Source: Mycolicibacterium diernhoferi
GTDB taxonomy: Bacteria > Actinomycetota > Actinomycetes > Mycobacteriales > Mycobacteriaceae
DNA length: 64,000 nt
Reading direction: 5' to 3'
Assembly (NCBI RefSeq): GCF_019456655.1
Contig: NZ_CP080332.1
Coordinates: forward strand, 2,294,001-2,358,000
Of this stretch, positions 1 through 8,777 are shown one piece after another (position 1 is the stretch's first letter; the number at the start of each line of letters is the position of its first letter). A program made the position numbers and the translations under genes. The notes below the pieces were generated by a model. The model did not search any database. It was not told the origin of the DNA and saw only the letters and a program-made list of their open reading frames with translations.

Positions 1-537
1 CTGGTGGATACCAACGCCGCGCAGATCATGGTGCTGCCCAACGGTTTCATCGCGGCCGAGGAGCTGGTGGCCGGCTGCACCGCGGCCACCGGGTGGGGCA
101 TCGACGTGGTGCCGGTGCCCGCCGGGTCGATGGTGCAGGGACTCGCCGCGCTCGCTGTGCATGATCCGGCCCGCCAGGGCGTGGATGACGGATACACCAT
201 GGCGCGCGCCGCGGCGGGCGCCCGGCACGGTGCGGTGCGGGTGGCCACCGAGGAGGCGCTGACCTGGGCGGGTTCCTGCAAACCCGGTGACGGGCTGGGC
301 ATTGCCGGCGATGAGGTGCTGATCGTGGGCCGGGACCTGGCCGCCGCCGGGGCCGGGCTGATCGACCTGCTGCTGGCCGCCGGCGGGGAGTTGGTCACCG
401 TGCTGATCGGCGCCGGTGTCGACGAGAAAGTGGGCGAACGTTTGCGTGACCATGTGCGGCAACGACATCTGGGTGTCGAACTGGTGAGTTACCGCACCGA
501 CCATCACGGTGACGCCCTGCTGATCGGGGTCGAATAG
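1..537 (+). CDS. YloV/FakA-like DAK2-family protein, C-terminal fragment
   Basis: The frame is open from the left edge, so the start and the N-terminal kinase (DhaL-like) domain lie outside the window. The visible roughly 178 residues resemble the C-terminal part of YloV/FakA proteins, which in firmicutes bind acyl groups and help phosphorylate fatty acids; whether the actinobacterial protein does this is not known from the sequence. The visible text includes a V-L-P-N-G stretch and a Gly/Ala-rich alternating pattern typical of that domain. It ends 2 bp before recG, the same neighbour order as in M. tuberculosis, so the two are probably co-transcribed. The family call rests on synteny and overall pattern. 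Confidence 0.75.
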   Translation: MVDTNAAQIMVLPNGFIAAEELVAGCTAATGWGIDVVPVPAGSMVQGLAALAVHDPARQGVDDGYTMARAAAGARHGAVRVATEEALTWAGSCKPGDGLGIAGDEVLIVGRDLAAAGAGLIDLLLAAGGELVTVLIGAGVDEKVGERLRDHVRQRHLGVELVSYRTDHHGDALLIGVE

Positions 538-539
538 CC

Positions 540-2768
540 GTGGTCGCACTCAACGATCTGCTCGCTCCCATCATCGGTTCCAAGGCCTCCGACAAGCTGG
601 AAGAGGCGTTCGGTATCCGCACCGTGAACGATCTGCTGCGGCACTATCCGCGCAAGTACAGCGACGGGATGAGCGTGCGCGAAGAAGGCGAGGCGATCGA
701 ACTCGAAGAGGGTTCGCATGTCACCTTCGTCGACGTCATCACCAAGGCCGAGGCCAACTACATGCGCAGGCAGACCGGCAAGAGGCAGCGAAAGTTCCTG
801 CGGGTCACCCTGGGCGAGCGCAATCCACCGATCACGGCGACCTTCTTCAACGCCGAGTTCCTCGAGAAGAGCCTGACCGAAGGCACCCGGGTGATGCTGT
901 CCGGGGAGATCGGCTACTTCCGGAACACGATGCAACTGTCCCATCCCGCGTTCCTGGTGATCGACTCGCCGACCGGAAGGACCATCGGCACCCGGTCGTT
1001 CGCGAAGATCGCCGATGCGTCCGGAGAGTCCGGCGCGGGCGTGCTGGCGGCGTTCGAGAAGGACTTCTTCCCGATCTACCCGGCGACCAAGAAGCTGCAG
1101 AGCTGGGACATCTACGCCTGCGTGCAGCAGGTGCTGGCCGTGCTCGATCCGATACCGGAGCTGCTTCCGGAATCCTTTCTGCGGCAATGGGATCTGGTGT
1201 CCGAAGACAAGGCGCTGCGGGGCGTGCACATGTCCGAGAACGCCATCGAGCGGGCCGCGGCGCAGGAACGGCTGACCTACGACGAGGCGATCGGGCTGCA
1301 GTGGGCGCTGGTGTCACGGCGCTACGGCGAACTCGGGGAGACCGGTCCGCCCGCCCCGCGCCGCGACGACGGTCTGGCGGCCGCTCTGCTCGGGCAGCTA
1401 CCGTTCGAGTTGACCAACGGGCAGCGCGAGGTGCTCGAGGTGATCTCCGAAGAATTGGCCGGGGCCCGGCCGATGAACCGGATGCTGCAGGGCGAGGTCG
1501 GATCCGGCAAGACCATCGTCTCGATCCTGGCGATGCTGCAGATGGTGGATGCTGGCATGCAGTGCGCGCTGCTGGCGCCCACCGAGGTGCTCGCCGCGCA
1601 GCACTACCGGTCCATCCGCCAGGTGCTCGGGCCGCTCGCGATGGCCGGGGAACTCGGTGCGGCCGACGGCGCGACGGCGATCACCTTGCTCACCGGCTCT
1701 ATGTCGCCGGCGCAGAAACGCCAGGCACGTGATGAGATCTATTCCGGCACAGCGGGAATCGTCGTGGGCACCCATGCCATCATCCAGGAGTCGGTGGAGT
1801 TCAGCCGGCTGGGCATGGTGGTTGTCGACGAGCAACACCGGTTCGGTGTCGAGCAACGTGACCGGTTGCGCGCCAAGGCCACCGGCGGCATCACCCCGCA
1901 TCTGCTGGTGATGACCGCGACGCCGATCCCGCGGACCATCGCGCTCACGGTGTTCGGCGACCTGGAGACCTCGACCTTGCGCGAGTTGCCCCGCGGCCGG
2001 CAGCCCATCGCCAGCAATGTGGTGTTCACCAAGGACAAACCGTCCTGGCTGGACCGGGCGTGGGCACGGATCGTCGAGGAGGTCGCCGCCGGCCGGCAGG
2101 CCTATGTGGTGGCCTCGCGCATCGACGAGGAACCCGACAAGAAGAACGCCTATGAGCACGGCCCGCCGCCGGTCACCGTGCTGCAGGTGCTGGAACGGTT
2201 GAGCACCGGCCCGCTGGCCGGGTTGCGGCTCGGTCTGATGCACGGGCGGCTGGCGCCCGAGGAGAAGGACGCGGTGATGTCCGCGTTCCGGGCCGGTGAG
2301 ATCGACGTGCTGATCTGCACCACCGTCATCGAGGTCGGCGTGGACGTCCCCAACGCCACCATGATGGTGGTGATGGACGCCGACCGGTTCGGCATCAGCC
2401 AGCTCCACCAGCTGCGCGGGCGGATCGGCCGCGGGCAGCATCCGAGCCTGTGCCTGCTGGTGACGCGGATGCCGGAGAGCTCCAAGGCGGGGGAGCGGTT
2501 GCGCGCGGTGGCCGGCACGCTGGACGGCTTCGCGCTGGCCGACCTCGACCTGCAGGAGCGTCAGGAGGGAGATGTGCTGGGCTACAACCAGTCCGGACGT
2601 CTCACCACCCTGCGATTCCTGTCCCTGGCCGATCACCTGGGCATCATCCAGGACGCCCGCAGCTTCTGCGAGTCGGCGTATCTGGACAACCCGTACCAGC
2701 CCGGGCTGGATGTGCTCGCCGCGCCGTTCCGCAACTCCGACCGCGTGCAGTACCTGGACAAGTCGTGA
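540..2768 (+). CDS. recG: ATP-dependent DNA helicase RecG
   Basis: Superfamily 2 helicase of 742 residues that remodels stalled replication forks and branched recombination intermediates. An N-terminal wedge/OB region is followed by the helicase core: Walker A GEVGSGKT near residue 318, the DEQHRFG Walker B box near 429, the TATPIPRT motif near 460, and the LHQLRGRIGRG motif VI near 621. Length is close to mycobacterial RecG. The GTG start lies 2 nt after the preceding stop, and its stop overlaps the next GTG in a GTGA, suggesting translational coupling within one operon. Confidence 0.97.
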   Translation: MVALNDLLAPIIGSKASDKLEEAFGIRTVNDLLRHYPRKYSDGMSVREEGEAIELEEGSHVTFVDVITKAEANYMRRQTGKRQRKFLRVTLGERNPPITATFFNAEFLEKSLTEGTRVMLSGEIGYFRNTMQLSHPAFLVIDSPTGRTIGTRSFAKIADASGESGAGVLAAFEKDFFPIYPATKKLQSWDIYACVQQVLAVLDPIPELLPESFLRQWDLVSEDKALRGVHMSENAIERAAAQERLTYDEAIGLQWALVSRRYGELGETGPPAPRRDDGLAAALLGQLPFELTNGQREVLEVISEELAGARPMNRMLQGEVGSGKTIVSILAMLQMVDAGMQCALLAPTEVLAAQHYRSIRQVLGPLAMAGELGAADGATAITLLTGSMSPAQKRQARDEIYSGTAGIVVGTHAIIQESVEFSRLGMVVVDEQHRFGVEQRDRLRAKATGGITPHLLVMTATPIPRTIALTVFGDLETSTLRELPRGRQPIASNVVFTKDKPSWLDRAWARIVEEVAAGRQAYVVASRIDEEPDKKNAYEHGPPPVTVLQVLERLSTGPLAGLRLGLMHGRLAPEEKDAVMSAFRAGEIDVLICTTVIEVGVDVPNATMMVVMDADRFGISQLHQLRGRIGRGQHPSLCLLVTRMPESSKAGERLRAVAGTLDGFALADLDLQERQEGDVLGYNQSGRLTTLRFLSLADHLGIIQDARSFCESAYLDNPYQPGLDVLAAPFRNSDRVQYLDKS

Positions 2769-3469
2769 AACGGATCGGCCTGCTGGCGGCGGGGGCCGCG
2801 CTGGCGGTGCTGGTCGCGGTTCAGGTCACCACGCAACCCGGTGCGGACTCGGTGCGCTACGTCGCCGAGGCCGAGACCCCCACCGTGGCCCCGGGCGTCG
2901 ACGTGCTGGCCGGCGTCCCCGAGATCCCGCTGCGCATCCGCGGTTACGACTACCGGCGCGCGGCGTTCGGGGAATCCTGGGATGACGACAACGATGCCCC
3001 GGGCGGGCGCAACGGCTGCGATACCCGCAACGACATCTTGGACCGTGATCTGGTCGAGAAGTCCTATGTGTCCATCAAACGGTGCCCGACAGCCGTGGCG
3101 ACCGGCACGCTGATCGACCCGTACACCAATGCCTCTGTCGCGTTCGTGCGTGGCAACCAGACCGGCGCGTCGGTGCAGATCGACCACATCGTGCCGCTGG
3201 CACTGGCCTGGGATCTGGGTGCGCGCAACTGGTCTGATCAGATGCGGCTGCGGTTCGCCAACGATCCGGCCAACCTGCTGGCGGTGTCCGGGGCGGCCAA
3301 CCAGAACAAGGGCGATGGTGAGCCGGCGGTGTGGATGCCGCAGAACCGGGCGTTCTGGTGCCAGTACTCGGTGCAGTTCGCCGCGGTGCTGCGCGGCTAC
3401 GGGCTGCCCGTCGACTCCCAGTCAGCCCAGGTGTTGCGGGAGGCCGCCGGGACCTGCCCGACCGGCTGA
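2765..3469 (+). CDS. Exported HNH-type (DUF1524) nuclease-like protein
   Basis: A 234-residue protein starting at a GTG that overlaps the recG stop by 4 bp. Residues 3-22 are hydrophobic after K-R, so it looks secreted or membrane-anchored. The core IDHIVPLALAWDLGA near residue 138, followed by NLLAVSGAANQNKGD, matches the DHI...N...K pattern of HNH endonucleases of the DUF1524/GmrSD-C group. Cys residues in the N-terminal and C-terminal halves could form disulfides, fitting an extracellular protein. It occupies the position of Rv2972c in M. tuberculosis. Nuclease activity is inferred from the motif; the substrate is unknown. Its last 48 bp overlap the convergent EamA gene. Confidence 0.85.
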   Translation: MKRIGLLAAGAALAVLVAVQVTTQPGADSVRYVAEAETPTVAPGVDVLAGVPEIPLRIRGYDYRRAAFGESWDDDNDAPGGRNGCDTRNDILDRDLVEKSYVSIKRCPTAVATGTLIDPYTNASVAFVRGNQTGASVQIDHIVPLALAWDLGARNWSDQMRLRFANDPANLLAVSGAANQNKGDGEPAVWMPQNRAFWCQYSVQFAAVLRGYGLPVDSQSAQVLREAAGTCPTG

Positions 3470-4366
3470 GGCGGCGCCTCGTCGGCCGGGGAGAGCGTGC
3501 GCGGGCGGCGCCGGTTGGCTCACGGTGACGGTGACGGCCGAGACCACCACGACGAGCATGGCGAACACGTGCACCCAGGTGAGGGTCTGGCCGAGCAGCA
3601 GCCAGCCGGCGGCGCCGGCGACGACCGGTTCCAGACACAGCAGCACGCCGAAAATGCGCGGGCTCATCCGGCGCATGGCCACGAATTCCAGTGAGTACGG
3701 GATCAGCGAGGACAGCAGGGCCATGCCCACCAGGGGGATCAGCACCGCCGGGACGGTGGCCGCGAGGTCGCCGACGGCCCCGACACCGAACGGGGCGACC
3801 ACGAACGCACCGATGAGGATGCCGATCGCGAGTGACCCCTGCCCGGGCATGCGGGTGGTGACCCGCTTGCCGGCCGCGATGTAGAAGGCCCAGAAGGCGG
3901 CCGCGATCAACGCGTAGCCGACACCGACGGGGTCGAGCCTGTCCCCGCCTCCGCCGCCGCCGTGTTCGCCGAAACCCAATACCGCGATGGCCGCGGCCGC
4001 CGCCAGCACCCAGCCCAGGTCGCGGCGCCGCCGGGACAATGCCGCCGAGAGCAGGAGAGGCCCGGCGAATTCGATGGTGACGGCAATGCCGAGTGGGATG
4101 CGCGCGATGGCGGCATAGAAGAACCCGTTCATGCCGGCCATGGCGAAGCCGAAGAGCAGCACGGCTTTCCAGGTGTCACGATCCCAGCCGAAGGCGCGCG
4201 GCCGGTGCAGCGCCAGCAGCAGCAGGCCCGAGATGAGCAGACGGGCGCCGGTCGTCAGCCCCGCACCGAACTGCGCCAGCAGCGGTATCGCGATCACCGC
4301 ACCCAACTGCAGCGACATGCACGACCCCAGGATCATCAGGATGCTCGACGGAGCGCGCGCGGACAT
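3422..4366 (-). CDS. EamA/RhtA-type inner-membrane exporter
   Basis: A 314-residue polytopic membrane protein with about ten hydrophobic segments arranged as two EamA repeats, as in the drug/metabolite transporter superfamily; RhtA members export threonine and homoserine. The GMNGFFYAAIARIPLGIAVT stretch and the Gly-rich insert near residues 135-145 fit this family. It is divergent from a LysR regulator 104 bp away, a common exporter/regulator arrangement, so that regulator probably controls it. The 3' end overlaps the convergent nuclease-like gene by 48 bp. The substrate cannot be read from the sequence. Confidence 0.88.
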   Translation of the reverse strand: MSARAPSSILMILGSCMSLQLGAVIAIPLLAQFGAGLTTGARLLISGLLLLALHRPRAFGWDRDTWKAVLLFGFAMAGMNGFFYAAIARIPLGIAVTIEFAGPLLLSAALSRRRRDLGWVLAAAAAIAVLGFGEHGGGGGGDRLDPVGVGYALIAAAFWAFYIAAGKRVTTRMPGQGSLAIGILIGAFVVAPFGVGAVGDLAATVPAVLIPLVGMALLSSLIPYSLEFVAMRRMSPRIFGVLLCLEPVVAGAAGWLLLGQTLTWVHVFAMLVVVVSAVTVTVSQPAPPAHALPGRRGAASAGRAGPGGLPQHLG

Positions 4367-4470
4367 GCAGCCATCCTCGACTTCGGGGCTATCATCAGTC
4401 CAGCGAGTCTTTTTGAGTCATATAGGTAAGTAATTCTGATGAATGATCGGCCGGCTGCGGGAGGCGCACC

Positions 4471-5391
4471 ATGCTGAATCTGCAGCGCCTCATCGTCCTT
4501 CACGAATTGGAACGACGTGGCTCGCTCGCCGCGGTCGCGCAGTCGCTGAACTACAGCCCCTCGGCGGTGTCCCAGCAGCTCACGACGCTGGAGCGCGAGG
4601 TGGGCACGGCACTGACCGAGCCGATCGGCCGCAGTGTCCGGCTCACCGATGCGGCGCGGATCCTGGTCGAACACACCCGGGTGGCGATCGCCGCCATCGA
4701 ATCGGCGGAGTCCGAACTCGCGGCCTCGGTGGGCGCGGTGGGCGGCAGCCTGCACATCGCCTCCCTGCAGACCGCGCTGCTGTCCCTGCTGCCGGCGGTC
4801 CTGGAGACGCTGGAGCGGGTGCACCCGGAGTTGCACGTGGACGTCTCCCAGCGCGATGTGTCCGAGGCGGCGTCGGGTCTGCTGGCGGGAACGTTCGACG
4901 TCGTGGTCGGAGAGGAGTACCCGGGCGGATCGCTGCCGGCGCGCGCCGGGTTGCACCGCAGGGATCTGGGGGCCGACGAGATGCTGCTCGCCGTGCCGGC
5001 CTCCGGTCCGTGGAGTGCGGTGAATTCGTTGTCGGAGGTCGCGACGGCGCCGTGGGCGCTGGACCCGGTGAACTCCGCGCCCGGACGGTGGGCCCGGGCC
5101 ACCTGCCGCGACAGCGGATTCGAACCCGATGTCCGGTTCGACGGGGTCGACCTGCTGGTGCACCTGCAGATGGTGCGGGCCGGGCGGGCGGTGTCGTTGG
5201 TGCCCTCGCTGCTGCGCGCGGAATGGGCGCACGGCGTGCGCCTGGTGGAACTGCGTGGTGCGCCGAGCCGGCGGCTGTTCACCCTGACCCGCAGCGCGCG
5301 GGTGGCGCATCCCGCCGTGCATGCGTTCCGGGAGGCACTGGCAACGGCATTCGACGCTCAGCGGTCCGTCGCCGCCGGCCGCGCATTCTGA
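4471..5391 (+). CDS. LysR-family transcriptional regulator
   Basis: A 306-residue protein with an N-terminal winged helix-turn-helix (residues 1-60; the recognition region contains NYSPSAVSQQLTTLE) and a C-terminal periplasmic-binding-protein-like effector domain. It belongs to the ArgP/IciA-like side of the LysR family that often pairs with amino-acid exporters. It is divergent from the EamA exporter, so it likely regulates that gene and itself from the 104-bp intergenic region, which is AT-richer than its surroundings. The ATG at 4471 follows a purine-rich GGGAGG. The effector is unknown. Confidence 0.92.
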   Translation: MLNLQRLIVLHELERRGSLAAVAQSLNYSPSAVSQQLTTLEREVGTALTEPIGRSVRLTDAARILVEHTRVAIAAIESAESELAASVGAVGGSLHIASLQTALLSLLPAVLETLERVHPELHVDVSQRDVSEAASGLLAGTFDVVVGEEYPGGSLPARAGLHRRDLGADEMLLAVPASGPWSAVNSLSEVATAPWALDPVNSAPGRWARATCRDSGFEPDVRFDGVDLLVHLQMVRAGRAVSLVPSLLRAEWAHGVRLVELRGAPSRRLFTLTRSARVAHPAVHAFREALATAFDAQRSVAAGRAF

Positions 5392-5402
5392 TCGCGGCAC
5401 CG

Positions 5403-5425
5403 ATCTACGTAGCCGGGGCGTAGAT
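5403..5425. promoter_or_regulatory. Candidate BlaI operator upstream of blaI
   Basis: A perfect inverted repeat ATCTACG-N9-CGTAGAT ends 24 bp before the blaI ATG. Its core geometry, CTACG-N9-CGTAG, recurs at 8043-8061. BlaI/MecI regulators are autoregulatory dimers that bind short dyads in their own promoter. The assignment to BlaI is inference from position and recurrence. Confidence 0.65.
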
Positions 5426-5449
5426 TGGGCTGCCAGAACGGAGGTACGG

Positions 5450-5827
5450 ATGCAGCAGCGGGGGTTCGGTGATCTCGAAGCCACGGTGATGGATCGGGTC
5501 TGGGGCCGAGAAGACGGTGTCACCGTTCGCGAGGTGTTCGAAGAACTCTGCGACGCGCGGCAGATCGCCTATACGACCGTGCTGTCCACGCTGGACAACC
5601 TGCACCGCAAGGGTTGGGTGCGTCGCGAGCGGGAGGGTAAGGCCTACCGGTACTGGGCGACCATGACCCGTGAGCAGCGCTCGGCCAACCTGATGCGGGC
5701 GGCGTTCCAGACCGGCGGCAGGCCCGAGGCCGTTCTCGCCTTCTTCGTCGAGCAGATGTCCGACGAGGAGTCGGCGCAACTGAAGGCGGCGCTGCGGTCA
5801 TCGGCCACCCAGAAGCGACGCCGATGA
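5450..5827 (+). CDS. blaI: BlaI/MecI/CopY-family transcriptional repressor
   Basis: A 125-residue winged-helix repressor. The N-terminal half has the family pattern with TVLSTLDNLHRKGWVRRE as recognition helix and wing, and the C-terminal helices provide dimerisation. Relatives repress beta-lactamase or cell-wall genes until a membrane protease is triggered by antibiotic. The ATG at 5450 is chosen because GGAGGT ends 4 nt upstream and the reading begins with M-Q-Q-R-G-F-G-D-L-E as in BlaI proteins. Its stop overlaps the M56 protease start (ATGA), giving the classical blaI-blaR pair. An inverted repeat immediately upstream suggests autoregulation. Confidence 0.93.
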   Translation: MQQRGFGDLEATVMDRVWGREDGVTVREVFEELCDARQIAYTTVLSTLDNLHRKGWVRREREGKAYRYWATMTREQRSANLMRAAFQTGGRPEAVLAFFVEQMSDEESAQLKAALRSSATQKRRR

Positions 5828-6738
5828 CGGCCGCGGTCTATCTGCTGCTCTACGGGATACTGGTGACCTGGCTGGCACCGCCGCTGCTGTCACGGTTGAC
5901 TCGGGGTGGCCTGAATCCGCGCCTGGGGGTGGCAGTTTGGCTCACCGCGATCCTCGGGGTGCTGGCAGCCTGGTCGGTCGCGGTCGTCCTGACCGTCGTG
6001 CACGGTGTGCGCGGGCTGCCCGAATCCCCGGTGATCGTGGTGTGTCTGGAGTTGCTCGGCATCCCCGAACAGGTTGCCACACCGAGTGTGGAGGGCACCG
6101 TGCTGCTCATCGCTGCCGCCGTGCTGCTGTGGACGGTGGTCGGGGTGCGGGCGGGCCGGGCCGTGCGCGGGCTGTGGGCGAGCAGTCGTGAGCACGCGCA
6201 GGCGGCCCGGTTGATCGGTGAGCCCACCGACCGCCCGGATGTCTTCGTGCTGAACGCCGAACGGCCGGCCGCGTACTGCGTGGCGGGCCGCCCGAATGCC
6301 ATCGTGGTGACCAGCGCCGCGGTCGAGCGCCTCACCGGATCACAACTGGATGCGGTGCTGGCGCACGAGAACGCCCACATCACCGGTCGTCACCACCAGT
6401 TGTTGATGGTGCTGCGGGCGCTGGCCGCGACCCTGCCCCGGTTGCCGTTGTTCCCGCGTGCCGCGGACGCGGTCGGCGAACTGCTGGAGATGTGCGCCGA
6501 TGACCTCGCCGCTCGCCGGCACGGCGGCCGAACCCTGGTGGCCGGGATGGTCAAGCTGGCCGGGCCGGTCGCACCGGCGGGTCTCGGAGTCGCCGCGTCC
6601 GCGATCACCCGGCGGGCCAACCGGCTGCTGATACCGGCGCACCCCGGCAGCCTGCGGTGTCACCGGGTGACCGCCTGGGCCACCATCGCGGTGACCGTGG
6701 CGGCGCCGGTGGTGGTCAACCTGATCTGTCGGCACTGA
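5824..6738 (+). CDS. BlaR1/M56-family membrane zinc metallopeptidase
   Basis: A 304-residue polytopic membrane protein with hydrophobic segments near residues 1-20, 35-60 and 90-110 and another at the C-terminus. The zinc motif H181-E-N-A-H185 matches the HExxH of M56 peptidases. Unlike staphylococcal BlaR1 it has no C-terminal penicillin-binding sensor domain, like the short BlaR of M. tuberculosis. The 4-bp overlap with blaI argues that it inactivates that repressor, directly or indirectly. With no sensor domain, the inducing signal must come from elsewhere or from the membrane part; this is inference. Confidence 0.9.
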   Translation: MTAAVYLLLYGILVTWLAPPLLSRLTRGGLNPRLGVAVWLTAILGVLAAWSVAVVLTVVHGVRGLPESPVIVVCLELLGIPEQVATPSVEGTVLLIAAAVLLWTVVGVRAGRAVRGLWASSREHAQAARLIGEPTDRPDVFVLNAERPAAYCVAGRPNAIVVTSAAVERLTGSQLDAVLAHENAHITGRHHQLLMVLRALAATLPRLPLFPRAADAVGELLEMCADDLAARRHGGRTLVAGMVKLAGPVAPAGLGVAASAITRRANRLLIPAHPGSLRCHRVTAWATIAVTVAAPVVVNLICRH

Positions 6739-6774
6739 TCCCGCTGCGCTCCGGCGCGCCGAACCACTGACCGA

Positions 6775-8001
6775 TCAGGTGACGGCGTTACCGGCCTTCC
6801 ACTGCGACCAGGGGATGTTCCAGTCGCCGAGGCCGTCGGTCCCCGACAGCGTCGGCCCGACGGTGTTGACCACTTCGACGATGTCGCCACGTTTGGTGTT
6901 GTCGTAGAACCACTTCGCGTTCTCGGTGCTGACGTTCAGGCATCCGTGGCTGACGTTCGCCCGGCCCTGGCTGCCCACCGACCACGGCGCGGCGTGCACG
7001 AAGATCCCGCTGTAGGACATCCGGGTTGCCCACTTCACCTCGGTGCGGTATCCGTCCGGGGAGTTCACCGGTACACCGTAGGTCGACGAGTCCATCACCA
7101 GGTCGGCGAGGCGCTCGGCGATGATGTAGGTGCCGTTGTCGGTGGGTGTCTTGTCCTTACCCATCGAGATCGGCATCGTCTTGGCCACTTCGCCGTTGAC
7201 GCGCACCGTGAGGGTCTTGGTGGCGTCGTCGGCGGTGGCGATGACCTCATCGCCGATGGTGAATCGGGTGCTGGCGTCGTCCTGGCCGAACAGCCCGTCG
7301 CCCAGGTCGACTCCGTAGGTCTTCGCCTGGACTTCGACGGTGGTACCGGGCTTCCAGTATTTCGCTGGGCGCCAGCGCACTTCGCGGCCACTGATCCAGT
7401 AGAAGGCGCCCTCCACCGCGGGTTTGGTGGTGACGGTGATGGCGCGTTGGGCGGCCAGCCGGTCGGGAATGACCTCGTCGAAGGTCACCGAGATGGGCTG
7501 GCCGACGCCGACCACCGCGCCGTCGCCGGGCATCAGGTAGGGCATCGTCAGATACTGCGGGGAGTGGGTCTCGAAGGTGGCGCTGGTCCGCGTCACCCCG
7601 CCGAGGCCGAATGCGGCTGCGGTGAGGGTGTATTCCTTGTTGTAGCCCAGCGGCTCGGCCGAACGCCATGAGACGCCGTCGGGGCTCAGCTCACCGTCGA
7701 CCACCCGGCCCTGCGCGTTGACCAGAGTCACCTCGTCGAGGACGCCGGCCTCGACGCTCACCGTCACCGGCTGCTCCACCGACACCCCGATGTCGCCCTC
7801 GGTGACCGAGGACTTCAGTTTCGGGACGAGCAGATCGCCGTACGGCGTGCCCTTGTCGGTGACGGTCTGGGCCGTCGGGGGTGCGGGAGCGGTGCTGCAG
7901 GCGTTCAACCCGAGGATGAGGGCGAGCACGGCGAGCAGTGTCAGTGGGACACCCAGAAAGTTTCGTCGTCTGACGGTTGCCGATGTCATCCGCCGCATCA
8001 C
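6775..8001 (-). CDS. ldtB: L,D-transpeptidase lipoprotein, LdtMt2-like
   Basis: A 408-residue lipoprotein that makes 3-3 cross-links in peptidoglycan and is inhibited by carbapenems in characterised relatives. The signal peptide ends in lipobox LNAC with lipidated Cys35. Two Ig-like domains (about 50-250) precede the YkuD domain, whose catalytic motif is H336 ... S-H-G-C354, the same numbering as LdtMt2 of M. tuberculosis as I recall it. The C-terminal [15 protein letters not shown] also matches. It is divergent from the DsbA-like/serine-hydrolase operon across a 116-bp region holding a candidate BlaI dyad, which suggests control by the BlaI encoded 1.2 kb away. Confidence 0.95.
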   Translation of the reverse strand: MMRRMTSATVRRRNFLGVPLTLLAVLALILGLNACSTAPAPPTAQTVTDKGTPYGDLLVPKLKSSVTEGDIGVSVEQPVTVSVEAGVLDEVTLVNAQGRVVDGELSPDGVSWRSAEPLGYNKEYTLTAAAFGLGGVTRTSATFETHSPQYLTMPYLMPGDGAVVGVGQPISVTFDEVIPDRLAAQRAITVTTKPAVEGAFYWISGREVRWRPAKYWKPGTTVEVQAKTYGVDLGDGLFGQDDASTRFTIGDEVIATADDATKTLTVRVNGEVAKTMPISMGKDKTPTDNGTYIIAERLADLVMDSSTYGVPVNSPDGYRTEVKWATRMSYSGIFVHAAPWSVGSQGRANVSHGCLNVSTENAKWFYDNTKRGDIVEVVNTVGPTLSGTDGLGDWNIPWSQWKAGNAVT

Positions 8002-8042
8002 CGTTGTCCTGCCGTGTGTCGAAGTGCCGTTGCGCTAACATC

Positions 8043-8061
8043 CTACGTAGCGACTACGTAG
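8043..8061. promoter_or_regulatory. Second candidate BlaI operator between ldtB and the DsbA-like gene
   Basis: Two copies of the palindrome CTACGTAG are separated by CGA. Read as one dyad this is CTACG-N9-CGTAG, the same arm sequence and spacing as the site before blaI. It lies 42 bp upstream of the ldtB start and 57 bp upstream of the DsbA-like start, so one bound dimer could affect both divergent promoters. Binding is inferred. Confidence 0.6.
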
Positions 8062-8117
8062 ATGCACGTCAGCGCGGGTGCCCGGCGCCGTCAGCCGCGG
8101 ATCGGGGGAGAAGTCCA

Positions 8118-8777
8118 GTGCTCAAGACTCGGGCCGGGCGGGCGGTGATCACCGCCGTCGGCGTCCTGATCATCGTGGCGGTGGCGATCGTCGTGTTGAT
8201 CAAGGGCGGCGACCGCGAGCGCGGTGCCGAGACGGCGGAGACCGGATCGGCGCAGGTGGTGCGCGACAGCAGTCATCGACTCACCGACCCGCGCGATGCG
8301 CAGGCGACCTTCGTGGAATTCCTCGACTTCGAATGCGAAGGCTGCCGCGCCGCCTATCCCATCGTGGAACAACTGCGCGCGGAGTACGGCGACCGGGTCG
8401 AGTTCGTCCTGCGCTATTTTCCGCTGTCCGGGCACTACAACGGCGAGCGCGCCGCCCGTGCCGTGGAAGCCGCCGCACAGCAGGGCCGGCTGGAGGCGAT
8501 GTACCGAAAGATGTTCGAAACACAGGCCGAATGGGGGGAGCAGCGAGTGCCCGCCGACGGTGTGTTCCGCGGTTTCGCCGAGGAGCTCGGGCTGGACATG
8601 GCGGCATTCGACAAGGCCTACGACGAGCCGGCGACACTGGAACGCATCCGGGTCGACCAGCGAGATGGCGAGCTGCTGGGTGTGCAGGGCACGCCCACCT
8701 TCTTCGTCGACGGCGAGCAGATCCTGGTGCGCAGCGTGGACGATCTGCGAAACGCCATCGACGGCGCCTTGCGGTGA
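8118..8777 (+). CDS. Membrane-anchored DsbA-like thioredoxin-fold protein
   Basis: A 219-residue protein with one N-terminal transmembrane helix (about residues 10-28) and an extracytoplasmic thioredoxin fold. The redox motif is C73-E-G-C76 and the cis-Pro loop is GTPTFF near residue 190, with the helical insert of the DsbA/DSBA_Thioredoxin_4 class. The start is GTG at 8118, preceded by GGGGGAG at 8104-8110. It overlaps the next gene by 4 bp, so the two form an operon. It differs from the CPHC DsbA encoded at 15896 and has no VKOR next to it. It may serve the disulfide of its operon partner, which has Cys residues near the mature N-terminus; that is inference. Confidence 0.88.
   Translation: MLKTRAGRAVITAVGVLIIVAVAIVVLIKGGDRERGAETAETGSAQVVRDSSHRLTDPRDAQATFVEFLDFECEGCRAAYPIVEQLRAEYGDRVEFVLRYFPLSGHYNGERAARAVEAAAQQGRLEAMYRKMFETQAEWGEQRVPADGVFRGFAEELGLDMAAFDKAYDEPATLERIRVDQRDGELLGVQGTPTFFVDGEQILVRSVDDLRNAIDGALR

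Noticed and set aside
6739..6774. A terminator between the M56 protease gene and ldtB
   Set aside because: The short gap shows no stem longer than a few base pairs.
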